Below are positions 33,585-45,728 of a stretch of DNA of 64,000 nucleotides, in pieces. Origin of the DNA: Humulus lupulus (taxonomy: Eukaryota; Streptophyta; Magnoliopsida; Rosales; Cannabaceae); assembly GCF_963169125.1 (NCBI RefSeq), contig NC_084800.1, positions 142,224,397 through 142,288,396 of the forward strand, written 5' to 3'. Below the pieces are notes generated by a model, which was not told where the DNA came from, ran no database searches, and worked only from the letters and a program-made list of their open reading frames with translations. How positions within the stretch are numbered: the first letter of the stretch is position 1; every line of letters begins with the position of its first letter. The translations under genes were made by a program, and so were the position numbers.

Positions 33585-35872
33585 TGTAATGCCCTACTTC
33601 CTTAGAGCTGTTACCAAGTGAGTTTTAAGACAAAACAGTGTGCAAAGACTCGCTAACCGAGGTTTTTTCAACGAAAGTGTGACTAATTAAAAGTTAAGGC
33701 TGTAATCCTTGAAAATGCGTCGTTTCATTAAAAACTTCTAGTGTTAAACATTTGGGATCCCAAAATAAGGTTTGAAAACTGTTTACATCTTGAAATAAGT
33801 TTACAGTTGATTAGTTATAAAAATCAAAGATTATTACAGCCATTTTTTGAATAAACCCCCAACCAAAGCAGTCGGGCAGGCCAAACATGTACGCGTCGCT
33901 TCACGCTCTCCGTACTCATGGCTGGTTGACTCAATCTTTGCCCTTACCTGCAACACAGAGCACCCGTGAGCCGAAGCCCAGCAAGAAAACTCATGCAGCT
34001 CATAACATATGCAAATTATACAGTTAATCATATCAGATAGTCCACAGATAAACAAGTCAACCATTAGACTAAGCAAACACGGCCATGCCGCCCCAGAAGC
34101 CTTACCAAAGCCTGGGGTCTCGGTCCTCACCGTAAGGATTTCTCATGTATCCATTGGGTCCTACCCTGACTGTAAGCATCCCATGTGCTAAGTGGTACTT
34201 CCGGCCCCACTGCCGTTCTCGGCCTTTCGCCGTTCTCGGCTCCATTGCCGTTCTCGGCCTTAGCCGTTCATTTCACTATAATCACACATATAATACATTT
34301 CCAAATAACCATTCACACATATAATAATTCACTTAAGGTTATACATTAGCACATAATACAATCTAGGGCCATGCCCTGCAATAACACTATGGGCCCATGC
34401 CCTATTCTCAGGTGCTACAGTTTTCTTACCTGTAATCCGAGCTTCCTGATGCACTAAAGCCGCGAGCACGGTCCTCTAACCCGAGCTTCACAAAGACCTA
34501 GTCACAACACGTACAAAACATCCTTTAATACTAATCAATTCAAAAATCACTTCCCGGAACCAATTCCACACTCTCGGGACTCCCAAATTCCTAAAACAAA
34601 TCATTGGAAACATCCCCCGAGCCCCCGGGACAAATGCCCAAAATTGCAAAATTTCCCATCCTGAAAAAGGCGTAGCGCCGCGGCGCTACCTGCAAGGGCC
34701 GCGGCGCCCAGCGAAGTCAGAAAGTTCCCCTGACTGTAAACAGCCTCGCGCCGCGGCGCCCAAGAACAGGGCCGTGGCGCTCCTTCGCGAACTCAGACTT
34801 TCTGGGTTTTCTCCTTCAATTCCCTCATCCCAAAACACCTCTAAACCAGCCCAAACACATACCTCAACCCCAAAACCAAATTGAAACCTCAAATGAACCA
34901 TCTAATAACCTATAGACACTATCATCAAGATCAAAAACACAATCGCACCCCAAAATCCACACCTTAGATTCCTAATTTCAGCAACTCATACAAAACTTAA
35001 AAACTTAACTCATGCTTTAAATTTCTCAAATCAAAACAGAAACAAGCCTTAAATTTGCATAAAACTTCTTACCTCAAATGGAGAATTCACCCCAAGCTCC
35101 CTTGATTCTCCTCCTAAACTCCCACTTCAGCCACTTCTATTCTTCTTCTTCTTCTTCTTGCCCTAGCTTTTCTCCTTCTAGTTTTCTTTCCTTCTCTTCA
35201 AATTTTATCAAAACCAACAATGACCAAGCCCAAACCGTGTACCCCTATAAAACAGCTCAAATTTGTCTAAACCCCTTGCCAAATGACCATTTTACCCCTC
35301 CAAATAATCCTTTCCTAAGTAAGCCATCAAGGGCACTCTAGTCTTTTCACTTATATTTCAATTCTACCATTTTCCAACTAAACTTGTTACCCACAGCAGT
35401 AACTAATGGTTACCCAGGTTACTCAATCACCAATAACCATTACCTGCTAAGTCTCAATTTAACCATAACAATTCCTAAGGTACCCCTAGGCTCCTCCCGA
35501 GCCGGGTATAAAATCCCGTTGTGACTTTTGAGTAAACTAGTTCTCTAGGACCCTCTCGGCACGTGCATCACAATAATAACACCACACTCACGTGGTACAA
35601 ATCACATAATACAATTATCACATATATGCCCTCAGCGGGCTAAAATTACCAATTCACCCCTATCATGCAAACGGGGTCCACATGCATATTTATTTCACCT
35701 AACATGCATACTAACCACATAGTCATGCATCTCGAATGTTCAATTAGTCATATAACATGCTTTAAATCATAATCACGCATTTACTCATGAAAATCACACA
35801 TAAATCCTATTATGCCCTCCAGGCACACTAATCAAGGCTCTTAAGCCTTATTAGCGATTTTGGGTCGTTACA
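33585..35872 (-). repeat. LTR of element C
   Basis: 2288 bp. On the minus strand it starts TGTAACGACCCAAAATCGC (complement of 35854-35872) and ends with TTACA at 33585. It includes a GCGC cluster at 34673-34785 and a CCGTTCTCGGCC repeat at 34212-34262. Related to, but clearly diverged from, the A LTR. Confidence 0.82.
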
Positions 35873-36300
35873 ACTCTAGGGGCTACAACCTAGATTAGCC
35901 TGGGATGTTCATATCACCACTGTGGCAGGAGTTATTACTTATGCACAGATGGTGGAGAAGGCGCTCACGACTGAGAGTGTAGAGAACAAGATATGGCGGA
36001 CAATGCAGCCATAAAAGATTTAAGGAGGACAGGTCCTCCATTTGTGGGTTCTAGTAGGGGTGGAGGCCCCAGTGATCACAAGAGGAAGGTTCCTAATACC
36101 TTCCCAACTCCAGGTCCAGACAAGCGACCCCATGGTATTGCAATGGGTCGTCAAAGTGGTAGTGAGGCCTGGAAGACTCATCCCGAATGCCCTAGGTGCA
36201 AGAGGCATCATTTGGGAGAGTGTAGGGCAAAGGCCTGCTTCTTGTGTGGAGCAGTGGGTCATTTCAAGAAGGACTGCTCTAAAGCAAGAAAGGAAGAACC
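35873..36300 (+). pseudogene. gag: Element B gag, 3' part with zinc knuckle
   Basis: C-terminal gag of the Tekay-like element. It starts abruptly after element C, within a stretch reading [18 protein letters not shown]. It then shifts frame into the open frame from 35993, with [13 protein letters not shown] and a CCHC knuckle [14 protein letters not shown] (36235-36276) that would bind RNA. The N-terminal retrotransposon gag domain (seen in E at about 53400-52925) is missing. Confidence 0.8.
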
Positions 36301-39300
36301 CAGAAAAGTGGATAGCTCGGCCCTAGCTCGAGTGTTCGCATTGACACAAGCAAAAGTTGAGGCTTCACCCTCAGTAGTTACAGGTCAGCTTCTTAGTGCT
36401 GGAACGCCTTATACTATTTTGATTTATTCTGGTGCTACACATTCTTTTGTTGCTAGTAGAATTATTGATGGACTGTGTAGACCATGTGATTATTATGCTG
36501 TGGGGTTCGGGACCTTATTACCCACTGGGGAGTTGGTGGTATCCAGGAGATGGGTCAGATCTTTTCCAGTGACAGTGGAGGGTAGGGAGTTGTCAGTGGA
36601 TTTGAAAGAGTTAGTTATGACTAACTTTGACATGATTCTTTGTATGGATTGGTTAGTGAAGTATGGGGCAACCATAGACTGCAGAAGGAAGATGGTCTCC
36701 TTTGAGCCTGAAGGTGAGTATCCTTTTTTGTTTGTTGGTACTATGCATGGACCTCGCATACCTATGATTTCTGTTTTGAGGGATAGAGACTTATTGCAAG
36801 GAGGTTGCATAAAATTCTTAGCCAGTGTGGTTGACGCCACTGAGGTCATGCCAATGAGACCAAAAGAGACCACATTAGTCTGTGAATTCCTGGATGTGTT
36901 TCCAGAAGATTTAGCAGGGTTGACACCACACAGAGAGATTGAGTTTGTGATAGAACTAACACCAGGGATGGAGCCAGTGTCTAGAGCACCTTACAGAATG
37001 GCCCTAGCTGAATTGAAAGAATTGAAAGTACAATTGCAAGAATTGTTGGATTTGGGTTTTATCAGACCTAGTTTCTCACCTTGGGGTGCGCTAGTTCTGT
37101 TTGTGAAGAAGAAGGATGGTTCTATAACGATGTGTATCGAATACAGAGAAGGGAATAAGTTAACAATTAAGAACAAGTATCCTCTGCCAATGATAGACTA
37201 TATGTTTGATCAGTTGCAAGGTAAAAGGGTATTCTCAAAGATAGACCTTCGTTCTGGTTATCATTAGTTGAGGGTCAAGGAGGGAGCCATACCAAAGATT
37301 GCTTTTCGCACTAGATATGGGCATTATGAGTTCTTAGTCATGTCTTTTGGATTGACTAATTCCCCAGCTGCTTTTATGGATTTGATGAACAGAGTGTTCA
37401 AGGATTATCTAGACCAGTTTGTGATCGTCTTCATCGATGATATCTTGGTTTATTCTTAGTCAGAGTCAGAACATGAGAAACATTTGAGATTGGCTCTACA
37501 GAGACTGAGGGACCACAGATTATTTGCCAAATTTAAGAAATGTGAGTTCTGGTTATCTCAGGTATCTTTCCTTGGGCGCATTATTAGTAAGGAGGGGATT
37601 AAAGTAGATCCAGCCTAGATTGAGGCTATGAGAGATTGGCCAAGGCCAAAGAATGCTTCTAAAGTCAAGAGTTTCCTTGGATTGGTAGGTTATTACAGAC
37701 GTTTCATGGAAGAGTTATCTAAGATTGCTACTTCATTGACTGGGCTGACACGCAAGAATTAGAAGTTTGTGCGGCCAGACAGGTGTGAGAATAGCTTCCA
37801 AGAACTGAAGCAGAGATTGATTACAGCTTCAGTTTTGAGTCTCCCAACAGATCAAGAGAATTTTTTGATATACTGCGATGCTTCACATAAAGGTTTGGGC
37901 TGTGTTCTGATGTAGTCAGGTAATGTAATTGCTTATGCTTCACATCAGCTGAAGGAGTATGAACAGAGATATCCTACTCATGATTTAGAGTTGGCGGTTG
38001 TGGTCTTTACTTTAAAGGTATGGAGGCATTACCTTTATGGGGAGAAGTGTGAGATCTACACTAAGCACAAGAGCCTGAAATACTCTTTAACGCAAAATGA
38101 TTTGAATATGAGACAAAGGCGTTGGCTAGAATTAGTAAAAGATTATGATTGTGAGAATTTGTATCACCCAGGAAGCCAACATGGTAGCTGATGCTTTAAG
38201 CCGAAAGGGTTCGGGGAAAATTTATAGTGTGAGGCTGATAGCCAGAGAGTTAGCAGATGATATGACCAGAGATGGTATAGAGTTGCTGGTGGGCCAGTTG
38301 ACCAATATTATGCTACAATCTACGCTATTGGAAAGAATCAAAATGGGTCTGTTGGGTGATCCACAGCAGATCAAGATCAGAGAGGATGTTTTGGCTGGAG
38401 TATCCAGAGATTATACAGTGTCTGATTTGGGTTTGTTGAGGTGCAAGGGTCAAATATGTGTTCCATTAGACACTGCTATAAGGCGAGAGATTATGGAAGA
38501 ATTTCATACTACACCTTACTCTTTGCATCCAGGCACCACGAAGATGTATCAGGATGTGAAATCGTTGTATTGGTGGCCTGGGATGAAGAGGGATGTAGTG
38601 GAGTATGTGGCTAAGTGCTTGACATGTCAACAGGTCAAGGCTGAGCATCAAAGGCTGGCAGGGTTATTGCAGCCTCTGGATATCTTAGAGTGGAAATGGG
38701 AGGACATCACGATGGATTTTGTGGTGGGGTTACCCAGGACTGTTGGTCAGCATGATTCAGTTTGGGTTATTATGGATCATTATACTAAGTCATCTCACTT
38801 CTTGCCAATGAGGACTACTTATGCAGTTGACCAGTACGCAGATCTCTATGTGAGAGAGATCGTGCGCCTTCATGGAGCACCGAGGTTGATCGTGTCAGAT
38901 CGGGACCCCACTTTTACTTCCAATTTCTGGGGGAGTTTACAGAAGGCCATGGGAACACAGTTGAAGTTCATAACTGCTTATCATCCTCTGAAAGATGGAC
39001 AATCTGAGAGGACGATCCAGAAATTAGAAGACATGCTGTGAGTATGTGTACTGGACTTTGGTGGGTCATGGAGTAAGTATCTACCTTTGATAGAATTTTC
39101 GTACAACAAAAGTTATCAGTCTACCATTGGGGTTTCACCTTATGAGATGTTGTATGGTAGGAAGTGCAGATCTCTCATTCATTGGGATAAGACAGGAGAA
39201 AGGAGATACTTGGGTCCTGAGGAATTCAGAGGACTAGTGAGGCCATTGAGAAGATTAGAGCTCAGATGCTTGCTTCTCAGAGTAGGCAAAAAAGTTATGC

Positions 39301-39751
39301 AGATCCCATGCGCAGGAACGTGGAGTTCCAGGTGGGAGACTACGTTTTCCTTAGAGTTTTGCCATGGAAAAGGGTGAGGTGGTTTGGGAAGAAGGGCAAG
39401 CTAAGCCCTAGATTTGTAGGTCCATTTGAGATACTGGAGAGGATTGGTCAGGTGGCTTACAGGTTGGCCTTACCACCGGCATTGTCAGCCTTGCATAATG
39501 TGTTTCATGTTTCAGCTCTTCAGAGGTATGTATCTGATATGACTCATGTTTTAAGTTATGAAGATCTGGAGCTTGAGGCATATCTCTCCTATGAGGAACA
39601 ACCAGTCCACATACTTGACAGTAAGGACAAGGTCCTTAGGAATAAGATGATACCTTTTGTTAAGGTATTGTGGAGGAATAGTAAGGTCGAGGAAGCGACC
39701 TGGGAGCTGGAGTTAGATATGCAGAGTCAGTATCCCAAGCTGTTCAGGTAA
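36301..39751 (+). pseudogene. pol: Element B pol: protease, RT, RNase H, integrase, chromodomain-like tail (broken)
   Basis: Tekay-like pol, which would cleave the polyprotein, copy the RNA and insert the DNA. The protease (about 36400-36720) has YSGATHSF where DSGATHSF is expected (Tyr codon 36425-36427). RT spans about 36970-37580, with KIDLRSGYH and an intact FIDD (37430-37441). RNase H is about 37850-38190 (IYCDASHKGLG). The integrase has an HHCC finger (about 38520-38640) and all three acidic residues: Asp 38715-38717, Asp 38898-38900 and Glu 39006-39008 (35 residues apart). The tail at about 39620-39740 (VKVLWRN, EEATWELE) matches the chromodomain end of Tekay elements. Stops at 37265, 37457, 37616, 37758 and 37913 and frameshifts near 38150 and 39240 break it. 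Confidence 0.9.
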
Positions 39752-39771
39752 ATTTTGATGACGAAATTTCT

Positions 39772-39787
39772 GTAAGGAGGGGATAGT
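39772..39787 (+). other. Polypurine tract of element B
   Basis: TAAGGAGGGGATAGT directly before TGTAATGCCCC at 39788. Confidence 0.75.
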
Positions 39788-42310
39788 TGTAATGCCCCAA
39801 AATCCATAATGATGATTAATGGTTGGATAAGTAAGCTGGGAGGGCCATAATTGATTTATTATGCCATTAAATGATTATGTGCATGTTTATGTGAATTATA
39901 TTATAATATGATGTTAAATGCATCCATGTGGCTCCACATTTGATCATAAGGGCATTTTGGTAATTTGGCCCATTGAGGGCGTAATTGTATACTTGTATGC
40001 ATGTTGGTGAATCATTGATAAGGCCACATTATAATGTGGATTTGTTCGAGCCATTCGGCATGAGACGATCTTTGAGTGCAAGTTAGTGGTTTGGTCATAA
40101 CAGGATTAAGTTTGGGGCTCGGGGTGAGTCTCAGGATAATTTGGTGATTAGAACATTACCAAGAATTAAAGGGTAATGGAATATGATTTATTGGTATTTG
40201 AGAATTTTGGGAATAACATGAATTTGAGGGTGTTAATTATGATTAACAAAATAGACAAGAAAGGACGATTTTTCCCTTGGAGGCTATTTAGAGTTTTAAT
40301 TAGGCTTAGGGGCAATAAGGTCTTTTCACCCTAAGATATATATTACCCATTGAAGGCTGTAGAACCTTGCCAAACCAGAGCACCATTCTCTTCTCTCCCG
40401 TACATCATTTCTCTTCCTTTTCCTTTGAAATTTTGAGCCTAATTTGAGGAACCAAGCTAAGGATGTGGACCTTGAGGGCTTAGGGTTGTGTTCCACCATT
40501 GAAGAGGGTTCTAAACTGAGCTTGAGGTAAGGTTCTAGCAATTAAAACTCTGATTTGCTCTGTTTTTCTATTGGATTTCAGCTTGGATTTCTAGGTAGGA
40601 TAATGGGAATTGGTGGGAGTTTCTAGCTATGGTTACTTGGGTTATGATGCCTAGGACTTATGTATATGGCTTTTGGGTTCATTTTGGGAGTCTAAATGAG
40701 GTTTGGAAGCTGGTCTTTCAGGTTGGAAATGGTGGTTTCGAAGGAGGGAAAAACCAGGGTTGAAAACCCTGGTTGTAGCGCAACAGCGCCCATCACTGGG
40801 CGCTACAGCGCTAGCCAGACAACCTTTCACTCTGCCTATAGCACTAGGCGCTAAGGGGGTAGCGCTACAACGCTACCCTACTTTTCCAAATTCTCGTTCT
40901 AGGCACTTTTGAGGGTTTTTGGCTTGGGGTTTCAATTCCTAAGGCCCGAGATCGAATCTACTCACCGTTTGGGTACAAATCGGGGCCCTGGGAGTGAGGT
41001 TTAGGTCAAGAACCTTTTATTGTTGATTTTCAAGAATGGAGGTTATAGTTGGCTATTACTAGGTAACCGCTAAGGAATCAAAAGGTCGATCATTCTCAAG
41101 GGTCGTTCTTTTACAATTTCTCGTCCGAACTAGAGGTAAGAGAAATGCACCCCATATGTGACATGCATGGTTATTATTGAGGCATGCTGAGTGTTTAAAT
41201 GTGGAAATTGATTGTATATCAAATGCTTATTAAATCTTTCTTACTTGTGAATGGCACTGACTCATTAGTCAAAATCGGAAATGGTGTCAGTAGTAACTGT
41301 GAAGCTGTGCCTCATTAGTCAAGTTCGGTAGTAGTACTGAGCACTGGTCGTATGGTATTGACTCATAAGTCAAGAATGGTCTTAGCGTGTTTAACACAAG
41401 CCGATAAAGATTAGATCTAATTGACATCAACATTGAATGACTCATCATGAGCATTGATGCCGGAGTGACCTCAAGTTCGATGAAAACTAAAAGCGCTTGT
41501 CTAGCCTAATGGCTAGTCACTTAGAGCTAGGGCCAGAAGGTCCAGGTGACTGCATCATCACATGGCTATTGGTGCTGAGCCCACGTTAGTGACTCACTCA
41601 TCAGTCACTCATCTGATTCATGTTAGTGACTCACTCATCAGTCACTCATCTGATTCACGTTAGTGACTCCCTCATCAGTCACTCATCTCATTCACGTTAG
41701 TGACTCACTCATCAGTCACTCATTTGGTTTAAGCTAGGGACTTACTCATCAGCCACTCATCTATTTAAACTAGTGACTTACTCATCAGTCACTCATTTGG
41801 TTTAAGTTGGTGACTTATTCATCAGTCACTCATCTGATTAGGGCTACAAACCCTACCAAGGTTACCAAAACTTTGAAGTGATATTCGCTCATTTGTTCAG
41901 TATCATAAGTTCTGTATGATTATCATGATCATCATTTGATCTTATATACATGCAGTAATGAGTTTTCTTGTTGAGCCTTGGCTCAAGGGTGCTATGTGGT
42001 GCAAGTAAAGCAAAAGAAAAGCTCACCTAGCCTTGAGTGGAGAGCTTAGGTTGCGATGTGTACATATGTGGCCTCTTGACCACCACAGCCAAGGCGTTTC
42101 ACGGAGGAACTAGGGGTTAACCCTATTTTTGACTCTTAGGTCGGCGGGTTGAAACTTTTACACTGTAATGGCCATTTTGAATTATAAATAACTTGTAAAC
42201 GCTTTTATGGGCCCATGAACAGTTTTATGTTTTAAATAAAATATATCCTTTCCTTTTGATTGGTTTTGCACCTTAGCTTGTTAATAACACCTAGATGCAC
42301 GTTTATAACC
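39788..42310 (+). repeat. 3' LTR of element B (3'-truncated)
   Basis: 2523 bp matching 26157-28689. It is cut after GTTTATAACC at 42310, where sequence of element D begins. The last 70 or so bp of the LTR are missing. Contains the 37-bp minisatellite (7 copies) and a GCGC cluster at about 40775-40880. The 69-residue frame at 40703-40912 runs through this cluster and is not a gene. Confidence 0.88.
41582..41839 (+). repeat. 37-bp minisatellite, 7 copies, in B 3' LTR
   Basis: Same unit as at 27924-28218 but one copy fewer (258 bp). Confidence 0.9.
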
Positions 42311-43061
42311 TGTTGACGCGGTTCTTCGGCAACAGATAATTATATGAATAAGGAGAGGGATTAGTGCTAAATAATGAACCATAATAGATGAATGATCTCA
42401 AAGGCAAATTATAACTCGAATACTTTTTTAGGTGGTTCAAAGGTTAAAATCCTTCTAGTCCACCAGCCAATATTATTGATATATCTCTGATATTCTTTAC
42501 AGGGTATTTCTTTACAAATTAGAAGCCAACCCTTTGCAACTCCCAGGGTCTCCATATATATAGGGAGAGGGCACCTAGGTGTTGGCAAGGGGGGTCATCC
42601 CGTGACCTTCTTACCCATAATGTCACTTTTGTGACATTCATGATTAATTCCTAAAACCTGACAATGAAGTGTGGTCTAATCAATAGGTAAGGGGGCTAAT
42701 GGGCCACATGGCCCAACCCAGTCATGGGTGCCTGAACACGCACGTTTATGCTGCGTGTCCGAGAATTCAGGAATGGAGTAGACATATGATGTCTGATATA
42801 TGCATGTTTACATTGCATGGTTGACTTTATAAAAGGTCGGAGGTGTCAACTCAAGCTCGTACCCCGAGTTTGATGTAGTCTAAGCTCTTGGTGTCCACAC
42901 TGCTGACCCGATGCCTTAGTAATCGCACTAAACCTTTGGTTATCTCAAACTAAAGAGGTAGAGCCTTGTAATAACAGCTCCGGGTAGGTGGCTTCCACGT
43001 GGTTGATAGAATTATGCCCTTTTCTAGCTCACTAATAACCCATGGATATTTAGGGCGTACA
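42311..43061 (-). mobile_element. 3' LTR of a minus-strand LTR element (element D), rest lost
   Basis: On the minus strand the block starts TGTACGCCCTAAAT and ends GCGTCAACA (complement of 42311-42319). It is preceded by a polypurine tract, GGGCTTGGGGGGAAAA (complement of 43062-43077). About 20 bp of internal sequence follow before family A resumes at 43096. The GTCAACA end is like the Tat LTRs here. No gene. Confidence 0.65.
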
Positions 43062-43077
43062 TTTTCCCCCCAAGCCC
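43062..43077 (-). other. Polypurine tract of element D
   Basis: TTTTCCCCCCAAGCCC on the plus strand, purine-only apart from the C and TT near its far end when read on the minus strand, adjacent to the LTR start. Confidence 0.6.
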
Positions 43078-43095
43078 ATGCTCGTGGCATAATTT

Positions 43096-43215
43096 TTGGG
43101 TAAGGAAAGGTATGAGATTATAGTTATAAGATAAAATCTTTTGGAACAAGATTTTCACTCTAGTAAGAGTGTTATTGAAGGATTAAAGGTAAAGAATTAG
43201 ACTCTGGAGTTATGA
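43096..43215 (+). pseudogene. Family A internal region, copy 2, right end
   Basis: TGGGTAAGG onward matches 21649-21785, the last internal bases before the A LTR. The polypurine tract and the first 100 bp or so of the LTR (21786-21950 in copy 1) are deleted. Confidence 0.8.
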
Positions 43216-45728
43216 TCAGAGGTATGATCAAAGGCATGCATGATTATATGATTATATGGATGTGAATATTCATGTTTATGAGTATTAAATGTGTATGTGG
43301 GCCCTGTTTAGCTTTCAAGGGCATATTTGTAATTTTGGCCCGTTGAGGGCATAAAATGTGATTATATGTGATAAATTGTTAAGACCGCATTATTATGTGG
43401 ATATATTTGCAGCATGTGGCTCGAGACTTTCTTAGTGAGCTGATTGGTGAAATAGTCATAGCGGGGAGTTATGCCCAGCTCGAGGTAGCCTGGGGGTATT
43501 TTTGGGAATTTAGATAATGTATTGGGGATTATTAGACATTGGGAAAAATAAATGATGATTAATTGGATGACAGAATGAATAGGTGGTTCATAGGAACATT
43601 TGAGGAATTAGTTGGAATTGGGAGTGAAATGACCTTCTTACCCCAAGGAGTCATTTGAGGATTACTTAAATTAGATGGGCAGCTTGGTCTTTGGTCTAAG
43701 TAATATACTCAGAAATTTAGGAAAACAAAAGAGAAGAAACTAGAAACTAAAGGAACTTTCCGCTCACCCTCACTCACCTCACGTAATCCCTATCTTTCAC
43801 TCTCTTTTGTGAAACATTGAAGTTGTGAATTAGAGATGGAAACAAAGGCATCAGAATAGGCATTCTCTATTTTTTTTTCCTCTCTCCCATATCCCTCTCT
43901 CTCTCTTGAGGTTTTTGCCATTTTGGAAGAGGAAAACTTGGGAATGAAAGCTTAGAGTGTAGAATCAAGCTAGGATCAACTTGGGAACCATTGAGCAGCC
44001 AACAAGGTAAGGAATTCAAACTTCAACCTTTGGAATTTATGAGTTCTTGTTTTTTTTTTTATGGTGATTTGGGCTTGAGAGTTTGAGTCTAGGTTTTAGG
44101 GAAAAAGGTTAGGATTTTGTGGTTGCTGGAGGGAGAGGAAGAATCGGTGGCTGTTAAGGACCATCCAGAGGCTAGGGTCTAATTTCTCTTTGAGGTAATG
44201 ATTTCTAGCCCTTGAATGTTCTGGGTTTTCTGGTTGTCAGTGGGTGTTCTTGAGCTTGAAAGCTCAGTTTTGATTTATGTGTTTGGTGAGGGTTTCAGCC
44301 AAGTTTTTGATGTTATTAGGTTGTTTTGGATGTGATATAGGGAACTGTGGACTCAATTTGGTGTTTGATCGATGATTGGAGTGAGTTTTTGGAGCATTGG
44401 CTCGGGGAAGTTCGAAGGGAGAAACCCATACATTTTCATTTTTGGTGCTAGCGTTGTAGCGCTAGGTTGAGAGCACTACAACACTAGGCTGTGTTTTTCT
44501 GGGGGTTTTGGGTTTCTGTCAATAGCACTGTAGCGCCCACCTTGTAGGGCTGTAGCGCTCCTCAGCCTCCTAAAATTGGTTTTTGGGTATTTTCTTAGTG
44601 TTTTTGTTTGGGGGCTCAGGGGACGGGTTCACCACCTCGTTTTGTGGAACTTGGGGTCCTGAGAGCACGAGTTTGGTCCCGGGATTGACCTTTGGAATTC
44701 AAACTCATTGAAGTATCATTTATGGATTGTGACTAGGTGTACGCCAAGGCTCAAAGCGAGATCTTGCTCGAGGACTGTTCGTAGTAACTAAAGCACTCGG
44801 AATTAAAGGTAAGAAAACTACACCCTTTTTGTGTGGTTGTGATTGGACTAAGAGCTCCCTATATTTTAATACAATTGTTGTATGATTATGATATGCCATG
44901 AGAGCATGAAATAAATAGCCTAAGAGTGCCGAAATTGATATTTGCACACAGGGCGCGGCTCGGCCACTCGTAGCTGAGATTAATTAAATAATCATTGAGC
45001 TTGGCCTAAGCAAGCCAGAGTCAGTGGGTTAAACACTGGGCTCGACCTTAGTGAGCTGGAGATAGTGGGTTAAATAGAGGGTGCAGCCTAAGAGCGTCGA
45101 CCCTGAGTATTGTATGATGATTATGTTAAACTGTTGATTATGAATGTGATTACTGTTATTAATCTGATATTGATTGCTTGTTGAATACATGGATGCTAGA
45201 CTGATGAATCTTTACTTGTCGCCACTGTTGTGTGCCTGTTTTGGCCTGATAAATATTCAGTTAATATCTTATGAATTATTTCATTGTTTGGATTGTTTAT
45301 GCTATGTGATATGGTTTTCTTGCTAGACCTCGGCTCACGGGTGCTACGTGGTGTAGGTAATGGCAAGGGTAAGATGGTTCAACCATGAGTTGGAGAGCTC
45401 TGGGGGCGAGGTGTACATTGTCAGCTGCTCGGCCGCCATGGTCGAGGGATTGTACAAGGGCAGAAACCTAAAATATATATTTTTCCATTAGAGTGGCCTT
45501 GATTATTTATAACTTTTGGAGATTTTGTAAATATGTCATTTAAGCCCTGTTTTGGGATCCCATGTACCAAACATTTGTTTTAATGAAAAAGTTTCGTTTA
45601 TGGCCAAAATATTTTATCCCTAACTTGTTTATGATTCTAGGATCACATTTTTCAATTAAATGACTCGATTAGCAAGTCTTGCGCTATTTAAAACACACAG
45701 TGTGACGACCTTGGTTATCTTGGGTGTT
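43216..45728 (+). mobile_element. Family A LTR, third copy (5'-deleted)
   Basis: Matches 21950-24434 closely and ends GGGTGTTAT at 45728, where the other copies have GCTGTTACA. LINE-derived sequence follows. Contains the GCGC cluster at 44448-44565. No gene. Confidence 0.87.

Larger units (their letters stand above)
29576..35872 (-). mobile_element. Family A relative on the minus strand (element C), truncated
   Basis: Read on the minus strand: LTR 35872-33585, primer site, then about 4 kb of internal sequence collinear with the A internal region. For example, 32290-32390 matches 18314-18410 and about 29640-29670 matches 21130-21165. It stops at the CACTA fragment near 29576, so its 3' third and 3' LTR are missing. 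The 202-residue plus-strand frame at 31936-32544 is antisense to this decayed sequence and I do not treat it as a gene. Confidence 0.8.
26157..42310 (+). mobile_element. Tekay-like Ty3/gypsy chromovirus (element B), nested and 3'-truncated
   Basis: Inserted in the second A internal region. 5' LTR at 26157-28918, gag-pol at 35873-39751, 3' LTR at 39788-42310 (cut before its end). Between the 5' LTR and gag-pol lie a CACTA fragment and minus-strand element C, and the N-terminal part of gag is missing. Pol order (protease, RT, RNase H, integrase, chromodomain-like tail) and the sequence motifs fit the Tekay/Del group of chromoviruses. Whether the 5' LTR and the pol belonged to one insertion is inferred from matching LTRs and orientation. 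Confidence 0.8.
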
